Source: an uncultured Muribaculaceae bacterium
GTDB lineage: Bacteria; Bacteroidota; Bacteroidia; Bacteroidales; Muribaculaceae
Assembly (NCBI GenBank): GCA_947632485.1
Contig: CANRPJ010000018.1
Location: forward strand, 1-56,333
Direction: 5' to 3'
Length of the DNA: 56,333 nt
Both the position numbers and the translations under genes were made by a program. The notes under the pieces are model-generated. The model ran no database searches and had not been told where the DNA came from. It worked only from the letters and a program-made list of their open reading frames with translations. Below, one piece after another: positions 45,146-53,503 of this stretch. The first letter of the stretch is position 1; each line of letters begins with the position of its first letter.

Positions 45146-46138
45146 TTACGTGAAGCTGACGCCATCTGCCAGCATCGCATCGGCTATCGTCAGCGCCGTC
45201 ATAGCCTCGACTACCGGCACCGCGCGCACGCCTACGCAGGGATCGTGGCGCCCCGCTGCTTTCAGTATATTCTGCGCACCCTCGATATCGACCGTAAGGA
45301 TATCCTTCATCAGCGTCGGCGTCGGTTTGAAAGCCACCCTGAACCAGATGTCCTGGCCATTGCTTATTCCTCCCTGGATTCCGCCGGAATAGTTAGTGGC
45401 GGTGTGGATACCGTTTTCGTCGGCCTCAAAAATATCCATCACATTGCTGCCTAACTGGTTGGCAGCCTCGAATCCGAGTCCGTAGTCAAACCCTTTGGCA
45501 GCGTTTATGCTCATGATTGCCTGAGCGAGGCGGGCGTGAAGCTTGCCGAACACGGGGTCGCCTATTCCGCCCGGCACTCCGCTGGCCACGCACCCTACCA
45601 CTGCGCCTACCGAGTCGCCATTCTTCTTCGCGGCGGCTATTATCTCCTCGAAGCCTGATTCCTGACCTCCTACGGAGATCAGGCGAGCCTGGATCGTTAT
45701 TCCCTTGGTAGCAAGAAGTTGTCGGGCTATTTCGCCTCCTACGCACCAGTTCACCGTCTCCCGTGCGCTCGCGCGGCCTCCTCCGCGATGATCGCGGATT
45801 CCATAGCGCAGCATATAGGTATAGTCGGCATGATTCGGGCGTAGAAGGGTGGCGGAGTAGTCGGAGCTACGATGATCGCCGTTGCGCACTATGAAGCCGA
45901 TCGGAGTGCCGAGAGTGATGCCCTCTTCCGTTATTCCTGAAAGAAATTCCGGGCGGTCAGCCTCGTTGCGCGCAGTTGTCAGCGCGCTTTGTCCGGGCCG
46001 TCTCCTGTCGAGTCCTCTCTGAAGAGCCTCGAAATCAATCTTGAAGCGTGGGGGCACTCCGTCGAGCACTCCGCCCATGGCCGGGCCGTGGCTTTCGCCG
46101 AAAGTAGTGAGGCGCAGGCGCTGTCCGAATGTATTCAT
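45146..46138 (-). CDS. aroC: Chorismate synthase
   Basis: The 330-aa FMN-dependent enzyme makes chorismate from 5-enolpyruvylshikimate-3-phosphate. Signatures are FGESHGPAMGGVLDG, the arginine-rich RRRPGQSALTT with nearby NEADRPEF, and GGGRASARETV. It is slightly shorter than the 355-360 aa usual in proteobacteria. Its ATG overlaps the ybaK stop by 4 nt. Confidence 0.97.
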   Translation of the reverse strand: MNTFGQRLRLTTFGESHGPAMGGVLDGVPPRFKIDFEALQRGLDRRRPGQSALTTARNEADRPEFLSGITEEGITLGTPIGFIVRNGDHRSSDYSATLLRPNHADYTYMLRYGIRDHRGGGRASARETVNWCVGGEIARQLLATKGITIQARLISVGGQESGFEEIIAAAKKNGDSVGAVVGCVASGVPGGIGDPVFGKLHARLAQAIMSINAAKGFDYGLGFEAANQLGSNVMDIFEADENGIHTATNYSGGIQGGISNGQDIWFRVAFKPTPTLMKDILTVDIEGAQNILKAAGRHDPCVGVRAVPVVEAMTALTIADAMLADGVSFT

Positions 46139-46623
46139 CGGGATTGAATTATATCGGCTGCCACAGCCTTGGTGTAGGCCTGATAGTCGGTTGGGGAAAG
46201 TTTCAGCTGAAGACCGCGCTGACCTGCTGATACATAGAAGCTGTCAAGCTCGAGAGCCTCTTTCTGAAGAAAAACCGGGAAGGGCTTCTTCATTCCTATC
46301 GCCGTGCAGCCGCCGCGGATATAGCCCGTTATGCCGAGCAGGTCGCGCATCGGAATCATCTCCGCCTTTTTATTGCCTGATGCGGAGGCTGCTTTCTTCA
46401 GGTCAACCTCTTCGGCACCTGGCACTACGCATACGAAGTAGCCCGTCTTGTCGCCGTGGAGCACGAGCGTCTTGTAGACTCTCTCTATCGGCTCTCCGAG
46501 GCTTTCGGCCACATGAGTGGCTGCCAGATTATCGGGATCTACCTCGTAGGCCACAAGCTCATAGGCCACTTTCGCCTGATCGAGCAGTCGCGCGGCGTTG
46601 GTTTTTTTCTGATCCTTACCCAT
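46135..46623 (-). CDS. ybaK: Cys-tRNA(Pro) deacylase YbaK/EbsC family
   Basis: The 162-aa YbaK-fold protein hydrolyses mischarged Cys-tRNA(Pro), a trans-editing role. The key Lys is in YKTLVLHGDK, and the glycine loop is GYIRGGCTAIGMKKPFP. It starts one base after the rho stop and overlaps aroC by 4 nt, so rho, ybaK and aroC are probably one transcript. Confidence 0.93.
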   Translation of the reverse strand: MGKDQKKTNAARLLDQAKVAYELVAYEVDPDNLAATHVAESLGEPIERVYKTLVLHGDKTGYFVCVVPGAEEVDLKKAASASGNKKAEMIPMRDLLGITGYIRGGCTAIGMKKPFPVFLQKEALELDSFYVSAGQRGLQLKLSPTDYQAYTKAVAADIIQSR

Positions 46624-46624
46624 T

Positions 46625-48607
46625 TTATTTGTCCATCGTTACGAGCAACTCCTCGTTGGTGCGCGTCATCTCCATGCGCTTCTTGATAAAATCCATCGCC
46701 TCCATGGAATTCATGTCGCCGAGGAAATTGCGGAGCACCCACATGCGGTTGAGCGTCTCGCCCGGAAGGAGCAGGTCGTCGCGGCGCGTTGAGCTGGCCA
46801 CGATATCTACAGCCGGGAAAATTCGCTTGTTGGAGAGTTTGCGGTCGAGCTGAAGCTCCATGTTGCCGGTGCCTTTGAATTCCTCGAAAATCACTTCGTC
46901 CATCTTCGATGAGGTCTCGGTAAGCGCTGTGGCTATGATGGTGAGGGAGCCGCCGTTTTCAATATTTCGCGCTGCGCCGAAGAAGCGTTTGGGGCGCTGG
47001 AGGGCGTTGGCATCAACACCACCCGACAGAATCTTGCCGCTCGCAGGGCTTACCGTATTGTAGGCGCGCGCGAGGCGGGTTATGGAGTCGAGCATTATCA
47101 CTACATCGTGACCGCTCTCTACCAAGCGTTTAGCCTTTTCAAGCACGATGCCTGCTATCTTTACGTGGCGCTCCGCCGGCTCATCGAAAGTAGAGGCCAC
47201 AACCTCGGCATTCACGCTGCGGGCCATATCCGTCACCTCCTCGGGGCGCTCGTCGATGAGCAGCATGATGATATAGGTGTCAGGGTGATTTTCGGAAATG
47301 GCGTTGGCTATATCTTTAAGCAGTATCGTCTTACCTGTCTTGGGAGGAGCCACAATCAGCGCTCTCTGGCCTTTGCCGATGGGAGCGAACATATCTACCA
47401 CTCGCATCGAGATGTTCCCGGTCTTGCCTTTTGTCAGCTCGAATTTCTCATCGGGGAAGAGGGGAGTGAGATGCTCGAAAGGCACTCGGTCGCGCGCAAG
47501 CTCAGGGGCAAGGCCGTTCACGGCCAGAATCCTGCAGAGGGGGAAGAATTTCTCGCCTTCGCGAGGAGGCAGGATTTCGCCTTCCACCACATCGCCCGTC
47601 TTGAGGCCGAACTGCTTGATCATCTGCAGAGGCACATACACGTCGTCTGGGCTCGTGAGATAATTGTAATCGCTTGAGCGGAGGAAGCCGTAGCCGTCGG
47701 GCATCACTTCCAGCACTCCCGTAGCCACTACGATACCCGCGAAATTATAGAGCGGTTCCTGGCGTTTCTGCTGCTGGCGGAGCAGCTGACGCTGACGCTT
47801 CGAAAGTTTCTGACCCGGCTGCATCTGGCCTTGCTGAGGCATAAGCATAGGCTGCGGCGCAGATTGCTGAGTCTGGGGCTGTTGGATTTGAGGCTGAGCT
47901 GGAGCTTGCTGAACCGGTTGCGGATTGCGGGCCTGCTCCTCGATCTGCTCCTGGGTGCGCGGAGTAAACGTGCGCCCCTTCATGCTGTTGAAGAATGAGT
48001 CGATCGATTTTGGCGAATATACGTTCATCGGGGCCTGCTGCTGGGCCGGAGCCTTCTGAGCCGGAGTCTCCGTAGCTTCGGTGGCGACAGGAGTCTCGAT
48101 TGCCTGTCCGGCCTGGGCTGCCGCTGCAGCAGCTTCCGCTTCTTTTAGTGCCTTCGGTTTGCGTCCGCGGCGCTTTTTCTGCTGCACAGGCTCAGCAGGC
48201 GAGGCATCTGCGGCTTTTTCTCCTTGATTTCCTTCAGGGGCAAGCATTGGAAGTGTGGTCTGAGCCGCAGCTGCGGCTGCTTCCGCCTCTTTCAGGGCTT
48301 TCGGTTTGCGCCCGCGGCGCTTCGGCTGCACTCCTTCGGGATCTGAATTTGTGGCAGCCGGTAAATCGTTTTTCTCCTGGCTGTTATCTTCTGGATTACG
48401 CTCCTTGCGCGGTCGCCCGCGGCGGCGCGGTTTCTGCTCACCTATTTTGGCAGCTTCTTCCCGGGCGGAAGTCTCTGCCGATTGATCGATAATGGCGTAT
48501 TCAAGGTCGGTGCGCGGCATGGAACTTGCTTTTTTTATTCCCATACCTTCAGCCAGGTCTCGGAGCTTCTGCTCCTCCATTTCATTGAGTTCAGCTAAGC
48601 TGTACAT
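46625..48607 (-). CDS. rho: Transcription termination factor Rho with long disordered N-terminus
   Basis: The 660-aa RNA-dependent ATPase has a SAP-like N-terminal helix, a disordered insert (about residues 50-285), an RNA-binding OSB domain (about 290-365) and a RecA-type ATPase (Walker [10 protein letters not shown], about 420-428; R-loop and Q-loop blocks follow). The insert carries AT-hook-like RRRGRPRK (61-68) and two copies of an identical 20-residue RRGRKPK module (97-116 and 146-165), followed by a Gln/Pro-rich tract. Long inserts of this kind are typical of Bacteroidetes Rho and have been linked to phase separation in a gut Bacteroides. Confidence 0.97.
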   Translation of the reverse strand: MYSLAELNEMEEQKLRDLAEGMGIKKASSMPRTDLEYAIIDQSAETSAREEAAKIGEQKPRRRGRPRKERNPEDNSQEKNDLPAATNSDPEGVQPKRRGRKPKALKEAEAAAAAAQTTLPMLAPEGNQGEKAADASPAEPVQQKKRRGRKPKALKEAEAAAAAAQAGQAIETPVATEATETPAQKAPAQQQAPMNVYSPKSIDSFFNSMKGRTFTPRTQEQIEEQARNPQPVQQAPAQPQIQQPQTQQSAPQPMLMPQQGQMQPGQKLSKRQRQLLRQQQKRQEPLYNFAGIVVATGVLEVMPDGYGFLRSSDYNYLTSPDDVYVPLQMIKQFGLKTGDVVEGEILPPREGEKFFPLCRILAVNGLAPELARDRVPFEHLTPLFPDEKFELTKGKTGNISMRVVDMFAPIGKGQRALIVAPPKTGKTILLKDIANAISENHPDTYIIMLLIDERPEEVTDMARSVNAEVVASTFDEPAERHVKIAGIVLEKAKRLVESGHDVVIMLDSITRLARAYNTVSPASGKILSGGVDANALQRPKRFFGAARNIENGGSLTIIATALTETSSKMDEVIFEEFKGTGNMELQLDRKLSNKRIFPAVDIVASSTRRDDLLLPGETLNRMWVLRNFLGDMNSMEAMDFIKKRMEMTRTNEELLVTMDK

Positions 48608-48616
48608 ATTTTGTAA

Positions 48617-48697
48617 TTACAGAATCCCGTCAGCCATGCGAAAGAAAATCAAGCGGTTGGAACACGCCCGTCCGTAGGTAGCGGCCTTTCGCCGCAT
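48617..48697 (-). CDS. Candidate 26-aa leader peptide of rho
   Basis: An ATG at 48697 opens a 26-codon frame (MRRKAATYGRACSNRLIFFR, then 6 more residues) ending in TAA at 48617, nine bases before the rho ATG. It is basic and lies wholly in the presumed rho leader. There is no clear ribosome-binding site. Chance occurrence is possible because the leader is only about 165 nt long; rho autoregulation through its leader is known in E. coli. Confidence 0.3.
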   Translation of the reverse strand: MRRKAATYGRACSNRLIFFRMADGIL

Positions 48698-48778
48698 CGC
48701 CTTGAGAGATTTTTTATAAATGATTTTTCTGAGATAAAACTTCCGACCGGTTTAGGGGGTCAGAAGGTTATTGTGCTG

Positions 48779-48807
48779 CAAAGTTACAAAAATTCTACAT
48801 AATCCAA
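48779..48807 (-). promoter_or_regulatory. rho promoter and start of a long leader
   Basis: On the minus strand TAACTTTG (48779-48786) and TTG (48805-48807) are spaced 18 bp. Transcription would begin near 48772, giving a leader of about 165 nt with a GCGGC/GGCCGC-type stem around a GAAA loop (about 48678-48695). Confidence 0.7.
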
Positions 48808-48834
48808 CATAAATGTTAGAATTTTGTAAAAGAT

Positions 48835-49260
48835 TTATCGCTCCCGGAATTGCCGGCTTTCAAGATAACCCGTTAATATGATGGTGGCTGCCATGCGGTC
48901 GGCAGTCGATTTCTCTTCCCGGCGGCTTTTTTTCATTCCTCCTGTAAGCATTTCGCGATGGGCTATTGTGGAGGTGAAGCGTTCGTCCCAGAGGGTAATT
49001 TTCATTTCCGGCATAATATTTCGCAGCCGGTTCAGGAAGGGTTCGATATATCGCATGCTCTCAGAGGGCTCGCCGGAAAGCGTAGTTGGTTTTCCGATTA
49101 CTATTTCATCGACCGCCTCTCTTGAGCAATAATCCTTAAGGAAGGCCTCAAGATCGCATGTGCGCAGCGTCGGCAGCCCGTTGGCTGCTATCTGCAGTGG
49201 GTCGGTGGCTGCGATTCCGCAGCGCTTGCGTCCGTAGTCTATAGCGAGGATTCTTCCCAT
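48835..49260 (-). CDS. ruvX: Putative pre-16S rRNA nuclease RuvX/YqgF
   Basis: The 141-aa RNase H-fold protein begins MGRILAIDYGRKRCGIAATD with the first acidic catalytic residue, has EIVIGKPTTLSG in the middle and ITLWDERFTSTIAHR near the end. YqgF proteins act in 16S rRNA 5' end maturation. A TAACTTTG box (49268-49275, minus) is 8 nt from the start codon, so the mRNA is nearly leaderless. Confidence 0.93.
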   Translation of the reverse strand: MGRILAIDYGRKRCGIAATDPLQIAANGLPTLRTCDLEAFLKDYCSREAVDEIVIGKPTTLSGEPSESMRYIEPFLNRLRNIMPEMKITLWDERFTSTIAHREMLTGGMKKSRREEKSTADRMAATIILTGYLESRQFRER

Positions 49261-49267
49261 TTATCTG

Positions 49268-49275
49268 CAAAGTTA
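49268..49275 (-). promoter_or_regulatory. -7 box for ruvX, nearly leaderless
   Basis: On the minus strand TAACTTTG is an exact TAnnTTTG, seven bases before the ATG at 49260. The -33 TTG is not evident at canonical spacing. Confidence 0.6.
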
Positions 49276-49279
49276 CATA

Positions 49280-49315
49280 AAAAATAGCGGCAGACCCTTA
49301 ATTGGAGCCTGCCGC
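49280..49315 (-). terminator. Rubrerythrin terminator
   Basis: Read on the minus strand, GCGGCAG (49315-49309) pairs with CTGCCGC (49293-49287), followed by TATTTTTT. It lies between the rubrerythrin stop and the ruvX promoter. Confidence 0.85.
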
Positions 49316-49342
49316 ACAAAATTTCATAATTCCGGGCAATTA

Positions 49343-49900
49343 TTATTTCTTGTCGCCGAAATAACGCTGATAAAGGCCATAGAAGCCGCGTCCGTGGCGT
49401 GCCTCATCTTTTGCCATCTCATGCACCGTGTCATGAATTGCGTCGAGATTAGCTGCCTTGGCGTTTTTAGCTATGCGCATTTTATCTTCGTTGGCGCCTG
49501 CCTCAGCGTGCATGCGCTTTTCGAGGTTGGTCTTGGTGTCCCATACTACGTCGCCAAGCAGCTCGGCGAATTTCGATGCGTGGTCAGCTTCCTCCAGAGC
49601 GTAGCGCTTGAAGGCATCGGCAATCTCAGGATAGCCTTCGCGGTCGGCCTGACGGCTCATGGCCAGATACATGCCTACTTCGGTGCATTCGCCAAGGAAG
49701 TGGTTGTTGAGGTCTTTCTTCATCTCCTCGTCCACATCTTTGGCTACTCCTATCTCATGCTCGGTCACGAAGTTGAGCAGTTCGTTTTCGTCCATAAGTT
49801 TGAATTTCGACCTGGGTGCCTTGCACTGCGGGCAGATCTCAGGTGCCTCTTCACCTTCTGCGATATAACCGCAGATGGTGCATTGCCATTTCTTTGCCAT
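49343..49900 (-). CDS. Reverse-type rubrerythrin
   Basis: The 185-aa protein has an N-terminal rubredoxin domain with CTICGY and CPQCKAP, followed by a ferritin-like diiron domain ([27 protein letters not shown]). The rubredoxin-first order marks reverse rubrerythrin, which reduces hydrogen peroxide in anaerobes. The Fur/PerR-like gene lies directly upstream on the same strand, so peroxide regulation is likely. Confidence 0.95.
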   Translation of the reverse strand: MAKKWQCTICGYIAEGEEAPEICPQCKAPRSKFKLMDENELLNFVTEHEIGVAKDVDEEMKKDLNNHFLGECTEVGMYLAMSRQADREGYPEIADAFKRYALEEADHASKFAELLGDVVWDTKTNLEKRMHAEAGANEDKMRIAKNAKAANLDAIHDTVHEMAKDEARHGRGFYGLYQRYFGDKK

Positions 49901-49967
49901 AATTTTCTCTTTTTCTTCTTTAGGTTATAGAGTTTGCCTTTATAACAATTTTCAAAGGCATTTGGAT

Positions 49968-50378
49968 TTAGGAACACTCGGCGCAAACGCCACGGAAAAG
50001 AATTTGAAGCTCCTCGGCCTTGTCGGGCACTATGTGGCGCACCTGCTGCCAGAGCTCTTTATCCATATCTACATCGTGGATCCGGTGGCACACATTGCAG
50101 TAGAAATGGGCGTGAGGCTCGATGATCGAGTCGAACCGCATCGGTTCCACTCCTATGTGCAGGGCGCTTACCGCACCGGAATTCTTAAAGAGATGGAGCG
50201 TGTTGTAGATGGTTGTTTTTGATAGAGTTGGCATTTCTGATAGCAACCCGTCGTAGACCTCGTCGGCCGTGTTGTGAGAGGGGTGTTCTATCAGATATTC
50301 CATCACTGCTACCCGCTGGTGGGAAGGGCGGATACTATAACGTCGCAGTATCTCTATTGCCTGGTGAAGTGTGTCCAT
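49968..50378 (-). CDS. Fur/PerR-family transcriptional regulator
   Basis: The 136-aa protein has a winged helix (RPSHQRVAVMEYL, SKTTIYNTLHLFKNSG) and a metal-binding dimerisation domain with HFYCNVCHR and the C-terminal pair CAEC. The architecture fits PerR-like peroxide sensors or ferric-uptake regulators. Its position upstream of rubrerythrin favours a PerR role, but this is inference. A -7 box TAACTTTG (50402-50409, minus) lies 23 nt upstream. Confidence 0.9.
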   Translation of the reverse strand: MDTLHQAIEILRRYSIRPSHQRVAVMEYLIEHPSHNTADEVYDGLLSEMPTLSKTTIYNTLHLFKNSGAVSALHIGVEPMRFDSIIEPHAHFYCNVCHRIHDVDMDKELWQQVRHIVPDKAEELQILFRGVCAECS

Positions 50379-50401
50379 CTGATCCTTAAGTTTAGTTATG
50401 G

Positions 50402-50409
50402 CAAAGTTA
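50402..50409 (-). promoter_or_regulatory. -7 box for the Fur/PerR-like gene
   Basis: On the minus strand TAACTTTG lies 24 nt before the start. No TTG at the expected -33 distance was seen. Confidence 0.55.
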
Positions 50410-50535
50410 AAAATTCAGCGAATATGGGCATTGGCTCTTTAGTTACAATTAACGTAAAACAACTATTATTAACATCTCTCTGTGAGTTTTTTTCTCTGAA
50501 AGGGGAGGGTGAAGTAAAAAAAGTAGAAGATAGAT

Positions 50536-50566
50536 TTGGAAATTTCTAAGAAAATTACTACCTTTG
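50536..50566 (+). promoter_or_regulatory. Promoter for the HTH/S24-like gene
   Basis: TTG (50536-50538) and TACCTTTG (50559-50566) are spaced 20 bp, a full match to the Bacteroidetes promoter. The ATG is 35 nt downstream. Confidence 0.85.
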
Positions 50567-50601
50567 CAAAGAATTAAGTTTAACTTTTAAGAAAAGGCAA
50601 T

Positions 50602-51279
50602 ATGGAACATCATATGCAGATGCGCAAAATTGATCGTCTTGACGAGTTTGCGAACTATAAAAACCTAAACGACAATGAGATAACCACTACTTGTGGCCTC
50701 GGAGTTGGTACTATCGGCAAATCGCGCCGGCAGGGTAAGGACTTGTCGAAGCGCATTGCCCAGGTGATTCTTGACCATTATCCCGACCTGAGTCGCGAAT
50801 GGTTCCTTACCGGACAGGGCGAGATGCTCGCACCCCCGAAAGCTCCTGATTTCCCGGAGTATCCGCTTATTGATCTGGCTAAAGCTGAGTGCGGGCGCCC
50901 CGCAGGGCTGAGCGAGGCTATCATGGCTGAGGGACTGCCGAAACTGGCTATTCCCGGAGTGCCTTCCGATACTGAGTTCTTTATCCAGACGAGCGGCTAT
51001 TCCATGATTAATGACAATCACCCTGAGCTTTCAATTCCGCCGGGTGCGCTGGTAGGTTTGAGCCGCGCGGTCGGGCCAACAATCCGGTGGGGAGAGGTCT
51101 ATGCTCTTGCTACTGCTGATGGAATCATGATAAAGCGGGTGCTTCCCGATGAGAAGGATCGCGAATCGGTTGTGTGTGCTTCCTACAATTCGACCGACTA
51201 TCCTCCCTTCTCTATCCGCAAAGATGAAATTTGCGATATGGCGCGCCTCACATGCGTCGTACCCGTCTTTATCCGATAG
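50602..51279 (+). CDS. HTH regulator with S24 peptidase-like domain
   Basis: The 225-aa protein has an N-terminal helix-turn-helix region (NEITTTCGLGVGTIGKSRRQG) and a C-terminal LexA/CI-like S24 domain. The putative catalytic Ser is in QTSGYSMIND and the Lys in DGIMIKRVLP, so autocleavage is plausible. A PAG site in the linker (CGRPAGLSEA) could be the scissile Ala-Gly, but this is not certain. Similar proteins are prophage or SOS-type repressors. No prophage genes are nearby. It overlaps tilS by 28 nt. Confidence 0.82.
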   Translation: MEHHMQMRKIDRLDEFANYKNLNDNEITTTCGLGVGTIGKSRRQGKDLSKRIAQVILDHYPDLSREWFLTGQGEMLAPPKAPDFPEYPLIDLAKAECGRPAGLSEAIMAEGLPKLAIPGVPSDTEFFIQTSGYSMINDNHPELSIPPGALVGLSRAVGPTIRWGEVYALATADGIMIKRVLPDEKDRESVVCASYNSTDYPPFSIRKDEICDMARLTCVVPVFIR

Positions 51280-52544
51280 AGGCTGCCGCGGCGCGATTGC
51301 TGCCGCGTGAAGGTAGGATTCTGGCTGCAGTGAGCGGCGGTCCCGACAGCGTAGCGCTGCTGCGCGCCTGTATGGCCGCTGCGCCGGGGCGCGTGGTGGC
51401 TGCCCACTGCAATTTTTCGCTGCGTGGCAGCGAGAGTGATCGCGATGCTGAGTTCGTGGCTACCCTGTGCGCGAAACTCGGTGTGGAATTGCATACGGTA
51501 AGGTTCTCTACGAGAGAATATATGAGGGAAAATCCCGGTCTCTCTCTGGAGATGGCTTGCCGGCGCCTGCGCTATGACTGGTTCGCCTCTCTTATGGAGG
51601 CGGAGGAGATAGAATGGCTCGTATTAGGGCATAATGCCGACGATAATATTGAGACGCTGCTGCTCAATCTTCTCAGGGGATCGGGTTCGAGAGGACTTGC
51701 CGGAATGGCTCGCGAGCGTGCTGAAATAGTGCGCCCGCTTCTCTCTTTCACGAGAAAGGAGATTCTCGGTTATCTGGAATCATTGGGTCAGGATTATGTG
51801 GTCGACTCTTCGAACCTCACCTCCGATTACCGCAGAAATTTTCTGCGTAATGAGCTCATACCTCTTCTGGAAACGCGCTGGCCGGGTGCCCGTAAGGCAT
51901 TGGCCAGAAGTCGGGCCGCTCTGGAAGCCGATTCGAAGATTGTAGATGCCGCCGTGGCCGATGTGGAGTCGGAAAGCTGCAGATGGCTCTCGTTCAGGCG
52001 TCTGGAGGAGTCGCCTGATGCAGCAACCCTGCTTCTCTATTTTATAAGGAAGATAGGAGGTTCGCCGGAGATAGCTGCGGAGATGGCCGCTTCTTGGAGT
52101 GCCGCTTCGGAACCGGGCAAGACATGGCTGCTTGCCGGTGGAGAAGTGGAAAAAGAGCGGGAGGGTTTCCGCATAGTGGATCCTGATGCTGGTCTGGATA
52201 CTGACAGTTATCGGTGGACGCGCTTTTCTGGCTCGTGGGAGCAACTGATGGCTTACCTTAAGGAGCGGTGCAATATGGCTGTTGCACTGCCGGAGGGTCC
52301 CGGGCATTACCAGCTCCGGAGGGCGAGGAGAGGCGACCGGGTGGAACCTCTCGGCGCAAAAGGCTCGCGGCTGCTGAGTGATGCGATGCGCGATGCCCGC
52401 TGGCCTTTGTGGAAGCGGAAGAGACTCGTGGTGCTTGAGCGCGACGGGAAGGTGGTCTGGGCTGAAGGGCTGGTGCGCTCGAGGCTTTATAAGGTATCGC
52501 CTGATCTGTCGGAAATATGGATATTGGAGAGAGCTGAAGAATGA
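51252..52544 (+). CDS. tilS: tRNA(Ile)-lysidine synthase
   Basis: The 430-aa enzyme converts C34 of the CAU-anticodon tRNA-Ile to lysidine, so that it reads AUA. The PP-loop is AVSGGPDSVAL; further blocks are LGHNADDNIETLLLNLLRGSG and the C-terminal substrate-binding region RRGDRVEPLGAKGSRLLSD. I start at ATG 51252 (MRRTRLYP); the frame runs 7 codons further upstream. It overlaps the stop of the S24 gene by 28 nt and the next start by 4 nt. Confidence 0.95.
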   Translation: MRRTRLYPIEAAAARLLPREGRILAAVSGGPDSVALLRACMAAAPGRVVAAHCNFSLRGSESDRDAEFVATLCAKLGVELHTVRFSTREYMRENPGLSLEMACRRLRYDWFASLMEAEEIEWLVLGHNADDNIETLLLNLLRGSGSRGLAGMARERAEIVRPLLSFTRKEILGYLESLGQDYVVDSSNLTSDYRRNFLRNELIPLLETRWPGARKALARSRAALEADSKIVDAAVADVESESCRWLSFRRLEESPDAATLLLYFIRKIGGSPEIAAEMAASWSAASEPGKTWLLAGGEVEKEREGFRIVDPDAGLDTDSYRWTRFSGSWEQLMAYLKERCNMAVALPEGPGHYQLRRARRGDRVEPLGAKGSRLLSDAMRDARWPLWKRKRLVVLERDGKVVWAEGLVRSRLYKVSPDLSEIWILERAEE

Positions 52545-53494
52545 TTGGGGAGATGATTCTTGAGGCCTGTAAGTCTGGCAGAACGCCGGCGGCGGTCTAT
52601 TATGCTGGTTCGGCGCTTCGTGGGCTGAGGCTGCGCCGTTGGCTTTGCGCGCGTAGGGAGAAGCTTCTGTCGGAGATTGATTCCAGGCCTGATGCCGAAT
52701 ATATCAGGGAAAGGGCGGATTTCTACTGTAGGCTCGAGCCGGGCTGGCGTGGAGATGGGAATCTGAAACAGGCTGTGCGCATCGGCGATCTGAAACGCGG
52801 TTGCGTTCCGGACTCCTATTTTGATCTCCAGAGGGTGCTCAGATGGTTCCCGGCTGACTGCACGGCTTCTTTTCAGGGTGGCGAAAGTCCTGCTCTGGTT
52901 AAGTCGAGGATAATAGGAAAGAATGATGTCAACTCTGTGTTGTTGCCACTCGACAGGCGGCAACAATGGCGTAGTCCTCATGATTTCAGGCCGTTCGGCT
53001 CAAAATGCCCGAAACTCGTCTACCGCGGGTCCTCTGTGGATAATCCTGCCGGCCGCAGGTTTCTGGAGAGGTGGCATGGCCATGAGCTGATGGATCTTGG
53101 AGCTACGGAGAGGCACCCGGTGCGTCCGGAGTGGAAGGCGAGAAGCATCACTGAAGGTCAGATGCTCGATTTTCAGTTTGTGCTCTGTCTGGAGGAGGGC
53201 GATATCGCTTCCGGTCTGCAGTGGATCATGGCTTCCCGCTGCGTGCCGGTAATGCCGCGTCCCACCCGGGAGTCATGGCTGATGCATTCGCGGCTGGAAG
53301 CGGGGGTGCATTATGCGGAAATTAAGCCTGATTTCTCCGATGCCGGCAGAGTGGTGGAATGGCTTGCCGTTCACCCGCACGAGGCTCAGGCGATAGCTGA
53401 GGCTTCGGCTCAGTGGGTGCAACAGTTTGCCGACCCACACAGGGAGCTTCTGATTCAGCTCCTGGTGGGCCGGCGGTATCTTCTGGGCGAGTAG
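52541..53494 (+). CDS. GT90/CAP10-like glycosyltransferase
   Basis: The 317-aa protein carries the CAP10 pattern KLVYRGSS, MLDFQFVLCLEEGDIASGL, then WIMASRCVPVMPRPTRESW and the HYAEIKPDFSDAGRVVEW tail. GT90 members transfer xylose, glucose or related sugars to lipopolysaccharide or capsule. The start overlaps the tilS stop by 4 nt, indicating coupling to a tRNA-modification gene. No other glycan genes are adjacent, so the acceptor is unknown. It converges on the M64 gene with a 9-nt gap. Confidence 0.8.
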   Translation: MIGEMILEACKSGRTPAAVYYAGSALRGLRLRRWLCARREKLLSEIDSRPDAEYIRERADFYCRLEPGWRGDGNLKQAVRIGDLKRGCVPDSYFDLQRVLRWFPADCTASFQGGESPALVKSRIIGKNDVNSVLLPLDRRQQWRSPHDFRPFGSKCPKLVYRGSSVDNPAGRRFLERWHGHELMDLGATERHPVRPEWKARSITEGQMLDFQFVLCLEEGDIASGLQWIMASRCVPVMPRPTRESWLMHSRLEAGVHYAEIKPDFSDAGRVVEWLAVHPHEAQAIAEASAQWVQQFADPHRELLIQLLVGRRYLLGE

Positions 53495-53503
53495 GAGGGT
53501 GGC

